Program-made: the position numbers and the translations under genes
Notes under the pieces: generated by a model
What the model was told of the DNA's origin: nothing
Database searches by the model: none
The model's input: only the letters and a program-made list of their open reading frames with translations
DNA from: Malania oleifera
Taxonomy: Eukaryota > Streptophyta > Magnoliopsida > Santalales > Ximeniaceae
Assembly (NCBI RefSeq): GCF_029873635.1
Contig: NC_080423.1
Coordinates: 98,266,397 to 98,330,396, forward strand
Reading direction: 5' to 3'
DNA: 64,000 bases
Shown here: positions 34,520 to 46,923 of the stretch, one piece after another
Numbering within the stretch: the stretch's first letter is position 1
How the letters are laid out: every line of letters begins with the position of its first letter

Positions 34520-37500
34520 AGTTATTGCATTATTTGATTCAGGAGCTACACACTCGTTTGTGTCCTTGGCATGTATTAAATTATGTGAGGCTGAAACACA
34601 ATCATTAGATGTTGAACTGTTGGTATCTACACCGACTAGGTCGGTAGTGAGGTGTGGTAAGGTACTCCGCGACTGCCCAGTAGAGATTCAGGGGAAAACA
34701 TTGTCTGCTGATTTGATACTGTTAGACATGCATGGGTTTGACGTTATATTTGGCATGGATTGGCTAGCAGCTAATTTTGCCAGCATAGATTGTCGTGCAC
34801 GAGAGGTGATATTTAGACCCCCGGGGGAAGCAGAATTCAAGTTTGTAGGGTCGCACGTACAATCCCCGCCTCAGCTAGTTCAACTATTCAGGTCAGGAGA
34901 CTACTGCTGAGTGGTTGTCAGGGGTTTGTGGCGGTTGTGAAAGAGATGTCAGAGAATGAGTCGAAACTTACTAGCACGCTTGTAGTGAAGGAGTTTGTGG
35001 ATGTTTTTCCAGATGAGTTACCAGGCTTGCCACCCGACCGTGAGGTGGATTTCTCTATTGATCTACCTCCCGGTATAGCGCCGATTTCTAAAGTACCTTA
35101 TCGAATGGCGCCAGTGGAGTTAGCAGAATTGAAGAATCAGTTGCAAGATCTGCTAGATAAGGGCTTCATACGGCCCAGTGTATCTCCGTGGGGAGCTCCA
35201 GTTTTATTTGTGAAAAAGAAAGACGGGACTATGAGGATGTGTATAGACTATAGGGAGATAAATAAAGTGACAATCAAGAATAGGTATCCTCTACCCCATA
35301 TCGATGATTTGTTTGACCAGCTCCAGGGTACAAGGGTGTATTCGAAATTGACCTCAGATCTGGCTACCATAAGGTGAAGGTGAAAGCAGAAGACGTCTCA
35401 AAGACGGCCTTCAAGACTAGGTATGGGCATTACGAGTTTCTAGTGATGCCGTTTGGTTTGACGAATGCTCTTGCGGTATTTATGGACTTGATGAATAGAG
35501 TCTTCCACCAATACCTAGACCAGTTTGTTGTTGTTTTTATTGATGATGTACTGGTCTATTCTAGGAACTATGAGGAGCATGAGACGCACTTGAGGCAGGT
35601 TTTGCAGACACTTCGGGAAAAGAAGTTGTACGCCAAGTTCAGTAAATGTGAATTTTGGCAGGAGAAGGTCCTGTTCTTGGGGCATGTTGTATCTGGAGGC
35701 GGTATTTCTGTGGATCCTAGCAAGATTGAGGCTGTAGTGAATTGGGCTAGACCAAGAAATGTCCAGGAGATCAGGAGTTTCTTGGGGCTAGCAGGCTATT
35801 ACCGTCGTTTTGTTAAGGGATTCTCAGCTTTGTCAGGGCCCTTGACACGACTGACGAGGAAGAATGTTAGATTTGAGTGGGACGATAGTTGTGAGCAGAG
35901 TTTTCAGGAGCTAAAGCAGAGACTAGTCACAGCACCAGTGTTGATCATCCCATGTGGGGGTGAAGGGTATACCATTTACAGTGATGCGTCCTTGAAGGGA
36001 CTTGGCTGTGTATTAATGCAGCATGGCAGGGTAGTGGCGTATGCATCCAGGCAGTTGAAAGAATATGAGAAGAACTACCCTACCCATGATCTTGAGTTGG
36101 CTGCAGTGGTACACGCACTGAAGATTTGGAGGCGTTACCAATACGGTGAGCAATGTGAGATCTTCTTCGACCATAAAAGTTTGAAATATTTCTTTACGCA
36201 GAAAGAACTGAATATGAGGCAGAGAAGGTGGTTGGAGCTGATTAAGGATTTTGATTGTACCATCAGTTATCACCCAGGGAAAGCAAACGTGGTAGCTGAT
36301 GCGTTGAGCAGGAAATCCAGGGAGCCAGTGTTGGCGGCTATGGGGATCCAGCATCCGATCATAATGGATCTGGAGAGACTCGGCATAGAGTTGGTGGAGA
36401 GTGATCTCCCAGTATGTATTGCCAGCCTAGTGGTACAGCCTACCCTGCAGGAGAGAATTAAAGCTGCCCAGAAGGAAGATCCAGAGCTAGTGGAGGTGAT
36501 AGACAGAGTACAGAGTGGGCAGGGGGAGGAGTTCAGTATCGCAGATGACGGAGCTTTGCGGTTCCGTTCCAGATTATGTGTTCCTGCCGATACTGAGATC
36601 AGGAAGACTATTCTAGAAGAGGCTCACAGATCTTTGTATACAGTTCATCCCGGTAGTACGAAGATGTATAGAGATCTGCGAGAGTCATACTGGTGGAGTG
36701 GTATGAAGAGAGAGATTGCTGAGTATGTAGCGCAGTGTTTGACGTGTCAGCAGGTAAAGGCTGAGCACCAGAGACCGACAGGGCAGTTGCAGCCGTTATT
36801 CATCCCGGAGTGGAAGTGGGATCACATATCGATGGACTTCGTGTCAGGACTACCGACGGCGTTACATGGTCATAATGCTATCTGGGTGATTGTTGATCGA
36901 TTGACGAAGACCGCCCATTTTATTCCCATCAAGATCAGCTACTCCCTCAGCCGTTTAGCGGAGATTTACATTCAGGAGATAGTACATTCTCATGGGGTGC
37001 CTGTATCTATTGTGTCGGATCGAGACCCACGATTCACATCACGATTTTGGAGGAGTCTGCAGGAGGCTCTGGGGTCTCAGTTATCGTTTAGTACGGCATT
37101 CCATCCTCAGTCAGACGGGCAGACTGAGAGGACGATACAGATATTAGAGGACATGCTCAGAGTGTGTGTACTAGACTTTGAGGGTAGTTGGACCCAGTTC
37201 ATGCCATTAGTAGAATTTGCGTATAATAACAGTTATCAATCTAACATTGGCATGGCACCATTTGAGGCTCTGTACGGTAGGAGGTGTCGTTCTCCTTTGT
37301 TTTGGGATGAAGTGGGTGAGCAGCGAGTAGTGGGGCCAGAGCTGGTTCAGCAGGCATGTGATAAAGTTCGTCTTATCAGGGATAGGATCAGTGCAGCTCA
37401 GAGCCGACAGAAGAGTTATGCTGACCATCGCCGCAGGAATTTAGAGTTTGATGTAGGTGATCACGTATTTTTGAAGATAGCTTCGATGAAAGGGGTTATG

Positions 37501-37879
37501 CGATTTGGGAGGAAGGGTAAACTTAGTCCTAGGTTTATCGGTCCATTTGAGATTCTAGATAAAGTAGGACCGGTAGCCTACAGGCTAGCTTTGCCACCTG
37601 TATTGTCCAGGATTCACAACGTATTTCATGTTGCTATGTTGAGGAAATACGTCCCAAACCCTTCTCATGTCATCAATTATGATGAGTTGGAGCTTAGTGA
37701 TTCCCTGGGATATGAGGAGGTACCAGTACAGATTCTGGATAGGAAAGTGAAAGAGCTACGTAACAGGACGATTCCTCAAGTAAAAGGTTCTGTGGAGGAA
37801 TCATGTCGTAGAAGAGGCTTCTTGGGAGTCTGAGGAGCAGATGAAGCAGAGGTATCCGCATTTATTTCAAGAAGTCTGA
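34497..37879 (+). pseudogene. Ty3/gypsy pol of the complete element
   Basis: Pieces are 34497-34910 (protease, [10 protein letters not shown]), 34928-35377 (RT start), 35374-37833 ([17 protein letters not shown], RNase [12 protein letters not shown], integrase with [18 protein letters not shown] and QSDGQTERT, then GPF and GPVAYRL), and a short frame to 37879 ending FQEV. Single-base losses near 34883 and 35345 and indels near 37785 break what was one reading frame. The C-terminal tail is chromodomain-like, as in the sister copy. Confidence 0.94.
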
Positions 37880-38120
37880 GTGAATAAATGTAAATAGTTA
37901 AGTAGTTTTCTGTTGCAGGTACATGTAATGGTTGAATAGTGTAGTACTTTAGTTTTGGGAGAATGGTTTTCTTTTGTATATGTAATCTTCCAAGACTCGA
38001 GATGTAACCACGGTATTCCTCCGCCATAAGTGAGGATAGGTAATAAAATGAGTAGACCATTTTTCCTGATTAAAGGATGGCGAGTATGGAAACAGTAAAT
38101 TTCGAGGACGAAATTCTTTT

Positions 38121-38133
38121 AAGGGGGGAGGAA
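38121..38133 (+). other. Polypurine tract
   Basis: AAGGGGGGAGGAA immediately before the 3' LTR start at 38134. Confidence 0.9.
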
Positions 38134-38271
38134 TGTAGTAATCGGAAAAAAATATATATAATAATAATAATAATAATAAAATAATAAAATAAAATTAATT
38201 AATTAAATTAATAAGTAAAATGAACAGTATGATAAGGAACAAATATATATATATATATATAAATATTAAAG

Positions 38272-38349
<78 letters not shown>

Positions 38350-38500
38350 AAAGGTATGAAAGCTTCTTAAAGAAGCTTTACTTTACTTTACTTTACTTTA
38401 CTTAAGGTTTATTATATGTATATTATTAAATTAACACAAGCTTCTTTAAGAAGCTTTGAAGGTAAAATCCAAATTTAATTGGATTTTTGGTGGATGTGAG

Positions 38501-38548
<48 letters not shown>

Positions 38549-40449
38549 CGACTCTCTCTCTTCGATTCCGGGCTAGTTTTACGCCGGATCGACAAACCGA
38601 AACCACCACGACGCTCCTGGCGAAGTTCTCTACAAGTCTTCCGGAATGGATCGTCAGGAAAACAAAGTTGGATTTCATCCCAAATCCAAGGTAAGGTTTT
38701 ATATTCAATATTTGGATTTTTGACAGTTGAAGAAAGTGATATACGCGTAAAAATACTGAACTTTAATACTGAAAATTTTCAGTTCCAGGGTGTTGATTGG
38801 GAACGTTGGAAATCATCCCTAAGTTGAGGTAAGACTTTTTAAGTCGAATTTGACTTAGTGGTAGTTATAGAAAATGTTGTACGTACGAAAATACTAAACT
38901 TTAATTCTGCAAGTTTTCATTTTCAGAGTGTTGAGTTGAGAACTTTGTGGGTACGGGGAAGATTTTCTTAGGGGCTTTTCAGGAATCAGGTAAGGGAATA
39001 AACTAAGCTAGTTTCGTTTTGAGAAAATGTATGTATATATATGTAGCATTTGGTTTCAGGAAAAATAAATATATTTATATATATGATTTATATTTGGAAA
39101 ATACTGTTTAAATGATGATATGTTGAATACGTAGAAAATTTGTTTAGTGTGGCATGAGTATAAAAATGTTGTGAAACACTATTTTTTTTGGGAATGGGGA
39201 CGATATGGATTTCTATGATGGAAAATCGGCGTACGGGCCGAGATATTTTTATATGTATATGTGATTTGCCAGCGTATGGGTCGTGCTATGTGGATGAGAT
39301 TTTCCGGGGTACGGGCCGTGCTATGTGATTTGCCGGCGTACGGGCCGTGCTATGTAGTTTGCCAGCATACAGGCTGTGCTATGTGATTTGCCGGCATACG
39401 GGTCGTGCTATGTTAAAATGTTTAATACCGACGTACGGGCTGATGATTTTCATGATACACGTATATATGTGAAATGATATGATTGATGTGAAAATAAATG
39501 ATATGAGATATTTATGTATCACGGTTTTAGTATATGTATATGATATCAGAACCTGGTTGGCTTGGTCTAGGCTAACACTTGCACGGTACCGTTGCTATGT
39601 GTCCATGGTCCTCGTGATCATGATATCTGTATTAACGCCGCTGTACGGAGTGGTGTGAGATTGGATGGTCGATGTGGTTATTGTCAAGAAGTGTGCTGTT
39701 ATCGCCCTTGGTGTACGGACCAGTCTGGGTAGACCCATCGGACCTACAGACTACTGTTTGACTTGGCAGTGGTCGGCCAACCATTGTCAGGTCCCGCCTT
39801 CGGGCCACACAACCCAGTCATGTGGAGGTAATACATGACAACAGCCAGCTAACCTACTAGGATTGTTTTATGTTATTATTAGTGTATGAGATGAGATATG
39901 TTTATAAAAATGCGGTATATTCTGCTATGTGTTGAAATGCATATGGTTTCCCATATTTGATAAACAGTATTGAATATGTTATGTACGGTATATGTAGAAC
40001 ACAGAATACTCATGTTGCCACACACTGATATTAGTTTATTTCCCTTACTGAGAGGTGTCTCACCCCTAAATCTTATACATTTTCAGGAGCCCCTGATAGG
40101 AGAGCGGGAAAAGCCCCGCTGATCTAGATCAGTTGTTTGCCCTCTTTGAAAGGGTAAGTTTTTGGTAGGGACAGTTAGGTTTTGTGAGGATTGTCCCTAG
40201 ATTTCATTTTTGAGATGTATATACTGTGAGATAGTTATTGTAGTGACTCTGGTATGTGTTATGCACATTATGATGAGATGTATATGATTTTATACTTTCT
40301 GCTGCGTAGGCTTCTGCTGTATGTTTTGTTATATCCCTGGTGCCCACGGGCCTAGGTGGATTGTGACCTGCTGAGTTGGAATGTATGATGTGATGATAAT
40401 TTATTTATATAAAAAAAATATATATGTGAAAAAGGAGCAGGTCGTTACA
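38134..40449 (+). repeat. 3' LTR of the complete gypsy element
   Basis: TGTAGTAATCGG to CAGGTCGTTACA, 2,316 bp, collinear with 30708-33032. It contains a longer GT run (38300-38346), a tttac repeat (38378-38402), palindromes at 38359-38379 and 38438-38456, and an array of seven units (39225-39440). Confidence 0.95.
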
Positions 40450-41033
40450 CAACCCGCCAGTCACTCAAGGTCTCTTGAAAACTTAATTAATGTTGGGGGT
40501 GAGACACATCTCAGTAAGAGAAAATAAACTAAATACAGCTGTGTGACAACATGAACATTTAATGCAATTATACATATACAGTACATTTCATATTTTTGTA
40601 AACGTTCATCATATCATACTTGGTAATCACATGCTTTCATATTTTCTAGTAAGTCGTATCATACATAAAACATCTGTTATACTGATTATACTGAAAACAT
40701 ACCCAGGATGAATAACTAGTTAATGTCATGTATTACCCCCCCCCCAATGACGGGTTGTGCAACACGAAGGCAGGACCCGACCATGGCTGGCCAACCACTA
40801 CCGAATCAAATATGTCTGTAAGTATGATGAGCCCGCCACACCCTGGTTTGAACTGCCAGGTGGACGTCCACACTCTACTGAAAGTCACATCGACTATCCA
40901 TCTCTTATCCCCTCGTGGGATGGTTAGCACTAATCTGATCATAAACATCTGATCTATAAGCTACAATACCGTGCTCCTGAACTAAACTAAACTAACATTC
41001 GGGTTTTGATAACATATAATAAATGATATAATA

Positions 41034-41127
41034 GCGGCCTCGTGCCGTTCATTTTCATAAATACGGCCTCGTGCCGATAACATAAATATGGCCTCGTGCC
41101 AATAACATAAATACGGCCTCGTACCGA
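41034..41127 (-). repeat. LTR-internal tandem array, about 24 bp x 4 (CGGCCTCGTGCCG core)
   Basis: Four units of cggcctcgtgccg plus ataacataaata. The core is partly palindromic (CGGC...GCCG). It lies 1,048-1,141 bp from the minus-strand LTR start at 42175. Confidence 0.9.
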
Positions 41128-43233
41128 CATTGTTTCAGGTATATACATTATGAAAATAAATCATTTATCATATATTCGTCAAAATCATCACAACATAACT
41201 CATCTTTTCATAATACTTGAAAACATGCTTTGCTCGTAAAATTTTTCATATCATAATACATTTCACGTAAAATAATATTCATACCACACATGTGCTATTT
41301 AAAGTCGTACTTTATATTCTAAACTCGTGATTTTCTAGCATCTCATATATACATATACATTTTATCATCATAGCAGTATTTTCCATATCGTACATTTCAT
41401 TCGTAATAAAAAAATATAACATATGCTTTTTCTGAAAATAAATTTGCTCATAATTAATAATAATTTGCATGAAAAATGACTACTTTAGTTTATTCCCTCA
41501 CTTGACTACTGAGAAAGCCCCTAAATATTCTGATCTAACCCCCGTAGGATTTCCTTATCAATACCCTGAAACTGAAAACTTTCAGTATTAAAGTTCAGTA
41601 TTTATACGTGTATATCATTTCCTATAACTATCGTAAGACCAAATTTGGTTTAAAAAGTTTTACCTTAACTCAAGGATGATTTCCAACTTGCTTTCACCAA
41701 CGATCCGCTTTGGCAGATTTGGAGAGAACTTCCGCAAAAGCGTCGTGGTGACTTTGGATTGTCGATCTGGCGTAAAACTGGCCCAAAATTGATGAGAGAG
41801 AGAGAGAGAGGAGAGAGTTTGCTTAAGAATTAAGATAAAAATTTGGATTTTTCATATTTATAGAATTGGATTTGTCGACGAGCCACGTCATTTGTCGACA
41901 AATCCTTCAATAATTTCATCAACGAAAATCAGTCAGCTCAGAACTCTCTCGGTAATTCTTCGTCGACGAAATTCAGTCTTCGTCGACGAATTCTCTTAAG
42001 CCCTTGTTGACGAATCCCCTATATTCGTCGACAAATTCCTGATAATTCCCCTTGGTTTTTCCTTACAAAGTGCAATGTCGTTGACGAACGCAAAGTTGAC
42101 TTACTCCTTCTGTTACTAGTTTCATTTCCCTTCCTCTTTATTATCTAAATTCCATTTTTTATTTGGGTTGTCACACTTATAACATCCATTCGAAACAATT
42201 TGAAGTTCATGTAGCATGCACATGCAAGAAAAATTCTAATTGCCTTAAGTCAAACAATAGGTACAAAGCTTTCATCAAAATCCAATTCCTTTCTTGAGTA
42301 TAATCTACTAGTCTAACTTTGTTTCGTATGATATTTTCATATTCATCCATTTTATTTTTGAATGACCATTTAGTTTCTATTATTATATAATTCTTAGATC
42401 TGGGCACAAAGTCTCACGCATGATTTCTTTTGAATTTACTCGACTCTTCTTACATAACCATCATCCAATATTCATATTTCTACACCCTTAAAGGTTTTAG
42501 GTTCAATTTGAGAAATGAAAGCATAATTTCCACATAATTCTCTTAGGTAAAATCTGGTTTTAACCCCAACATTTAAGTCACCAATGACTAAATCAAAAGG
42601 ATGATTGGGATTGTTTTTTATAGACATTTGTGAAGAAGCAATTTGCCCGATATGCATTTGGGTCTGCATCAGTTCTTGCATCTATAAACACGTTTATGTG
42701 TCTGCAAATGTGTTTGTGAATGCATATGTGAAAGTGTACATGGATGCATCTATAGACGCCTATGGGGATGCGTCTCTAAATCCATTCAACATGTTGTTTT
42801 GTAGTGATTTTCAAATGTACGTCATCTGCTTCTTCTCTATCAAGTTCTATAGTATCTTTAACACATCATCCATGAAACTAACGTTAATGCTCTCCATTAC
42901 AATTGAGGGTTTGTTTGTTGAACACTTTGTATGCTTTGCTTACATTCATATGGAGTATAAAACATTTGCAACCAAAACACAAAATTATATTACATTAGTT
43001 TTTCCATCAAACAACAATTCATATGGAGTTTTTCTTAAAATGTATTGAATTAGGACCTATTCAATGTGTAGCAAACTATGTTGATTGCTTCTACCCAAAA
43101 TTATCTGGACAAAGATTTATAGCTTAATATAGCTTGGGTCATTTAAATAAGAGTTCTATTCTTTCCCTCAACTACTCCATTTAGTTGTGAAGTTGTAGGA
43201 GCATAAAATTATAAGATATACCATAGTCAACAC

Positions 43234-43583
43234 TATTGACACCCCATTTTATCAGAGGCATCATATAATAAAATTTAACATTTTTATTTCCATTTAATTT
43301 TCAAAAACACAATTAGGGTTTTGAGTCAAGAATTTAAAAAATATTCTAAAAGGGTGGTTAGCTTTTACTTTTTTACAGCCTAAATATGTTTCCTTTTGCC
43401 ATCTAAGGTATTGTCACCCCATTTTATCAGAGGCATCATATAATAAAATTTAACATTTTTATTTCCATTTAATGTTTAAAAACACAATTAGGGTTTTGAG
43501 TCAAGAATTTTAAAAAAAATTCTAAAAGGGTGGTTAGCTTTTACCTTTTTACAGCCTAAATAAGTTTCCTTTTGCCATCTAAG
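43234..43583. repeat. 175-bp tandem direct duplication
   Basis: 43234-43408 and 43409-43583 are adjacent copies, both starting tattg.caccccatttt and ending gccatctaagg, with only a few differences. They sit exactly at the point where the copia relic stops being recognisable. Confidence 0.92.
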
Positions 43584-46500
43584 GTCTTCTCTATCTCATT
43601 TTTGCATGCTCTTATTTCTCTCATCTCTCATCCTACCAAACTCTCACATCTCTTGGATAATTTTTATAATCATCCTTTGAGTGGCAGAATTATACTCCAA
43701 TCTAATCTCTTATCCTCCCATCTCACTAAAAAATCAAACAAAAAAAAATGGATTCTTCCTTTTTGCTATGTGTGTTACACCTTTATTTTCAAAATGTGAA
43801 CTTCACAAATACACACTCGTATCCATTTGCATCATAAACCAAAACATGAACAAATAAAAAACAACAATTGATCAACAAATCTACACTCATTCGAGCTTCC
43901 GTCTCTATAACCCTTCTACAAAACACAAACAAACATAGCAAAATCATCAAATTCCAAACTGAAAAACTCGCACAAAAAGCAATAACAAAACAAATTTACA
44001 CAAAATCCAAATTCAAACCCAAATCCTTGAATATTGAACATCAATTCCACCAGAAGAAATGACTCGTCAAATCAAGGTAGGATGGAGTTTAAATTTTCAA
44101 ATTGAGTCCCAAAATTTGAAATTAGAGCCTAATTGGCCTTTAGTTTTGAAATTAAGGTCAAATTAGATATTAATTTCAAAATTGGGAATCAATTAGTTAA
44201 ATTAAGCTCAATTGGACTCGCACTTCATCTAATTTCACCACATCCTTAATTCCAATTAATGCCACATATAATTCCACACAATTTCGCGCACAATTTTACA
44301 CACTAGGGAAATTTTAAGTATCACTCACCTTACACCCACATAACCCCACATCACTACACACAATTTCATCATATTTCACTCACACCACTCACCTTGCACC
44401 CATATGACCTCACATGCACATGCACACACATTATCAAACCCATCTGCCCACACTTGATTGCTGCCACCTGGCAGCATCTCCTCTGATTAGATCATTTGAA
44501 TATAAAACGACGAAAAAGCTCAATAGAAATAAATTATGACCCAAACTACAGAAATGATGCTAAAGATAAAATATCATTGACTCATAATTGAAGGAGGGCA
44601 AAAGTTAATAATTACAATTCATTAGCATTATATTTCAAAGCGTGTAAAATTGGGACTACAATAGAACATGCAATCATCTTGGGTTGTGCATCACTGTTCT
44701 CTCAATAATCAGCATCATAAAACCTATTGCTTCTAAAGCAAAGTTAGAAACAAAGCATTCTCAAACCATTGGGATTCACAAGGAGAGTTGGCAATTTATA
44801 CATAAAACAAACAACAAACTAAGCCTTACATTTCACAAGGAAAGTTTGGCCAAGTATGAATCCTTTTTTCACCAATTTACAAGATTATAAGCAATTTCCT
44901 CTAACAATTTAAGCAATTAAATCTTTACAATATCTCAATTAATACATGTGGACTCAAAATATGATGTGATGTCTATAGTTCCAATACATCTACCTGAAAA
45001 ACTTTGTATACATGCTCTTGGATCACAAGAAAATGTAACGAAGACTAAGACATGGCTTGATCCTTAGCTCCTACAAAAACAAAACAAAACAAAACAAAAG
45101 TACAATTCTCTATGAATTAAATTTTGTTTTAAAAAAATTACATGTATATGTGCACGTGCATGTGCATATGCCTGCGTGTATGTGACTGATTTATCTCACA
45201 CCATGCACAACAAACTGTCATGGTCAAACCTATATGCATAGTTAAGTACCCAAAGTTTTAATGAAAATTTGAATCCATATATCAACCACAGGAAATGCTG
45301 TAAACCCCAAATGAAAATAAAAATCAGCAAATGCAAAATCTAAAATTGATATTAAAATCTATTCAGACAGAGAGAGGGAGAGAGAATATAAGTGAAATAT
45401 TTTCGAGAGTCTAGGCGATCAACCAAATATAGTTTTGCTCAGTATGTTTAGAACCCCATTTCTGTAAGTAATAGACCTTCACAAATACAGTGGTTGTTTC
45501 AAGGACTAAAAAACACATAATCGAATTAGGAATACACAATTTTTGTTTTTCATGTCTAATAAAAATTGACCACAAGAAAATGATTTCTGTTGTTCCAACT
45601 TACTCTCACATGGAAGCCTTGCACCTGTATGAAGAGTTGCTGAAGAAGTTTAAAAAAAAAAATTTAAAGATAAAAACGAATATGAGGAGTTCAACCTCAC
45701 ATAAATGAAATTTCCATTGTGATAGATAAGATGGATTATTGTAAGGCTTTCAATTCCAGAGGAATAAATAATTTATCAGGAAAGAAACTTCATGATGGAC
45801 ACACGCACTAAAGATCAAAAAGGATAATACATTACATGGAATTTTAGAAAGCTAAAAAAATGCACCTCACGTCCCAAGAATTTTGACCACCACCATACAT
45901 ATAAACTCCCTACAAGGATCTTTCCAATATGACCATAGAATCCTCTTCATACTTATTTTTCTATCAATATTTGGACATCAAAAAACACATTTCCAATAAA
46001 GAATGCACTAGAAATTTAACTGAAAATTAGAAATCATTCAGTGATACACATTGGTATAATGAGATTCTCAAAGTGGATCTATAAAGCATATGGCTATAAT
46101 TTATATCTGTGATTGGACACATTCAATCCCCTTTTGTTTTTCTGAATTTCAAGAAAAATCAAAAACAATTTAAAAAATAAAAATAAAAATTCCCGAACTA
46201 TTGTTACATAAATGCCATCAAGCAACAACTATCATAAAGCATTAAAAATTCTGAAAATTAACAACAAAAATATATAAAAGGAAACAAAGTATAAGGCAAC
46301 AAATAATATATGAATATATTATTTTAAAAAAATTCCTAGAATTCATAACTACATTAAGGAAAATCAAACTAACAATATGAAATAAAAGAGTACTGGAACA
46401 CAATAATTCAAATAAAATCATTGGGTTTTTCCATTTTTGTTTAATTTGCACATACATTTTTCTAATTTGCCCCCTTCCAAAGTGACATGAGTTTTTCTTC

Positions 46501-46746
46501 AGAAATCCCAATGAGTTTAGTTATACACATACCTTGGCCCTTATCGTATAGATTTTTCAGCTCTGCCCAATGTGCGGTCATATGATTTGCCTTCACAAAA
46601 GTTCCCAGTTAGAAGGACCTAATATAAAGGAATATTAGAGAGCCCTTTAACAAATTACTGAAGCCATGAAGCTGAGTGTTTGACAAAAAACCAGGCCAAC
46701 CCCATTCAGTTGCAACTCATTAAAGGATTACCTGGCGACGATCTTT
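43584..46746. other. Intergenic AT-rich sequence with no recognisable gene
   Basis: Short open frames only, with no family resemblance and AT-biased simple composition. It includes direct runs such as aaaacaaaac (45073-45099). Confidence 0.5.
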
Positions 46747-46923
46747 TTAGGGGAAGAGCTCTAGAATGTGTAAGGCTTGTAGTGCTGACAGCATTTCGCC
46801 AATATGCCCCAGTTCACTAGTGCAATCTGCTGGAAGAATGTCAAAACCCCACCATCCATATCCAAGAGGCTTCAAGAAGGACCAAATATTAGAATAACAA
46901 CAAAATTCATCAAGAAAGATTCC
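46747..46923 (-). other. Short open frame downstream of COQ5, unassigned
   Basis: A 58-codon stop-to-stop frame on the minus strand containing KPLGYGWWGFDILPADC and ending LQALHILELFP-stop. Its composition looks protein-like, unlike the surrounding frames, and a CTTGAAG before CCTCTT could be a splice acceptor. It could be the last exon of an unseen gene, a 3' UTR exon of COQ5, or chance. I do not recognise the family. Confidence 0.2.

Larger units (their letters stand above)
30708..40449 (+). mobile_element. Structurally complete Ty3/gypsy chromovirus-type element (Tekay/Del-like)
   Basis: 9,742 bp: 5' LTR 30708-33032, primer-binding site 33035-33047, gag 33266-34519, pol 34497-37879, polypurine tract 38121-38133, 3' LTR 38134-40449. 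A perfect target duplication CAACC flanks it (30703-30707 and 40450-40454). The LTRs are nearly identical by eye apart from simple-repeat lengths and one array unit, so this is the youngest dated insertion here. It is the same family as 6142-14975 but in opposite orientation. Two gag stops and several pol frameshifts make it non-autonomous now. Confidence 0.96.
30401..42175 (-). mobile_element. Solo LTR (gypsy type) in the copia relic, interrupted by a complete gypsy element
   Basis: The outer ends are TGTAACGACCCTAAATTCC at 30401 and GGGTTGTCACA at 42175, flanked by CTTAT (30396-30400 and 42176-42180). Excluding the element at 30708-40449 and its target duplication it is about 2.03 kb. On the minus strand it starts TGTGACAACCC and has palindromes of the TCGTCGACGA type (41873-42090), a CT run, a short array (41034-41127), and the TTACTGAGATGTGTCTCACC block (40496-40520, reversed). 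Confidence 0.9.
29880..43233 (-). pseudogene. Ty1/copia pol relic split by a solo LTR
   Basis: Two pieces on the minus strand. 43233-42181 holds the integrase C-half (APTTSQLNGVVEGKNRTLI, WVEAINIVCYTLNR), a linker (ELCGNYAFISQIEPKTFKG) and the start of RT (ETKWSFKNKMDEYENIIRNK, ACYMNFKLFRMDV). 30400-29880 continues it (SAFLNG, QPPHFECYTHSEHVYKLNKV, VDDIILDAT, LCKEF). Joining across the 30401-42175 insertion restores the order RMDV to SAFLNG. Many stops and frameshifts. The linker resembles the SIRE/Maximus group, which is inference. Gag, protease and LTRs were not found. Confidence 0.8.

Noticed and set aside
42605..43048. 147-codon plus-strand frame with alternating Cys/Val/Ala pattern
   Set aside because: It lies antisense to the copia relic and covers a low-complexity linker; no resemblance to a real family.
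1..43600. Pericentromeric location inferred from the dense chromovirus nest
   Set aside because: Plausible, but no centromeric satellite is present and nests also occur in chromosome arms.
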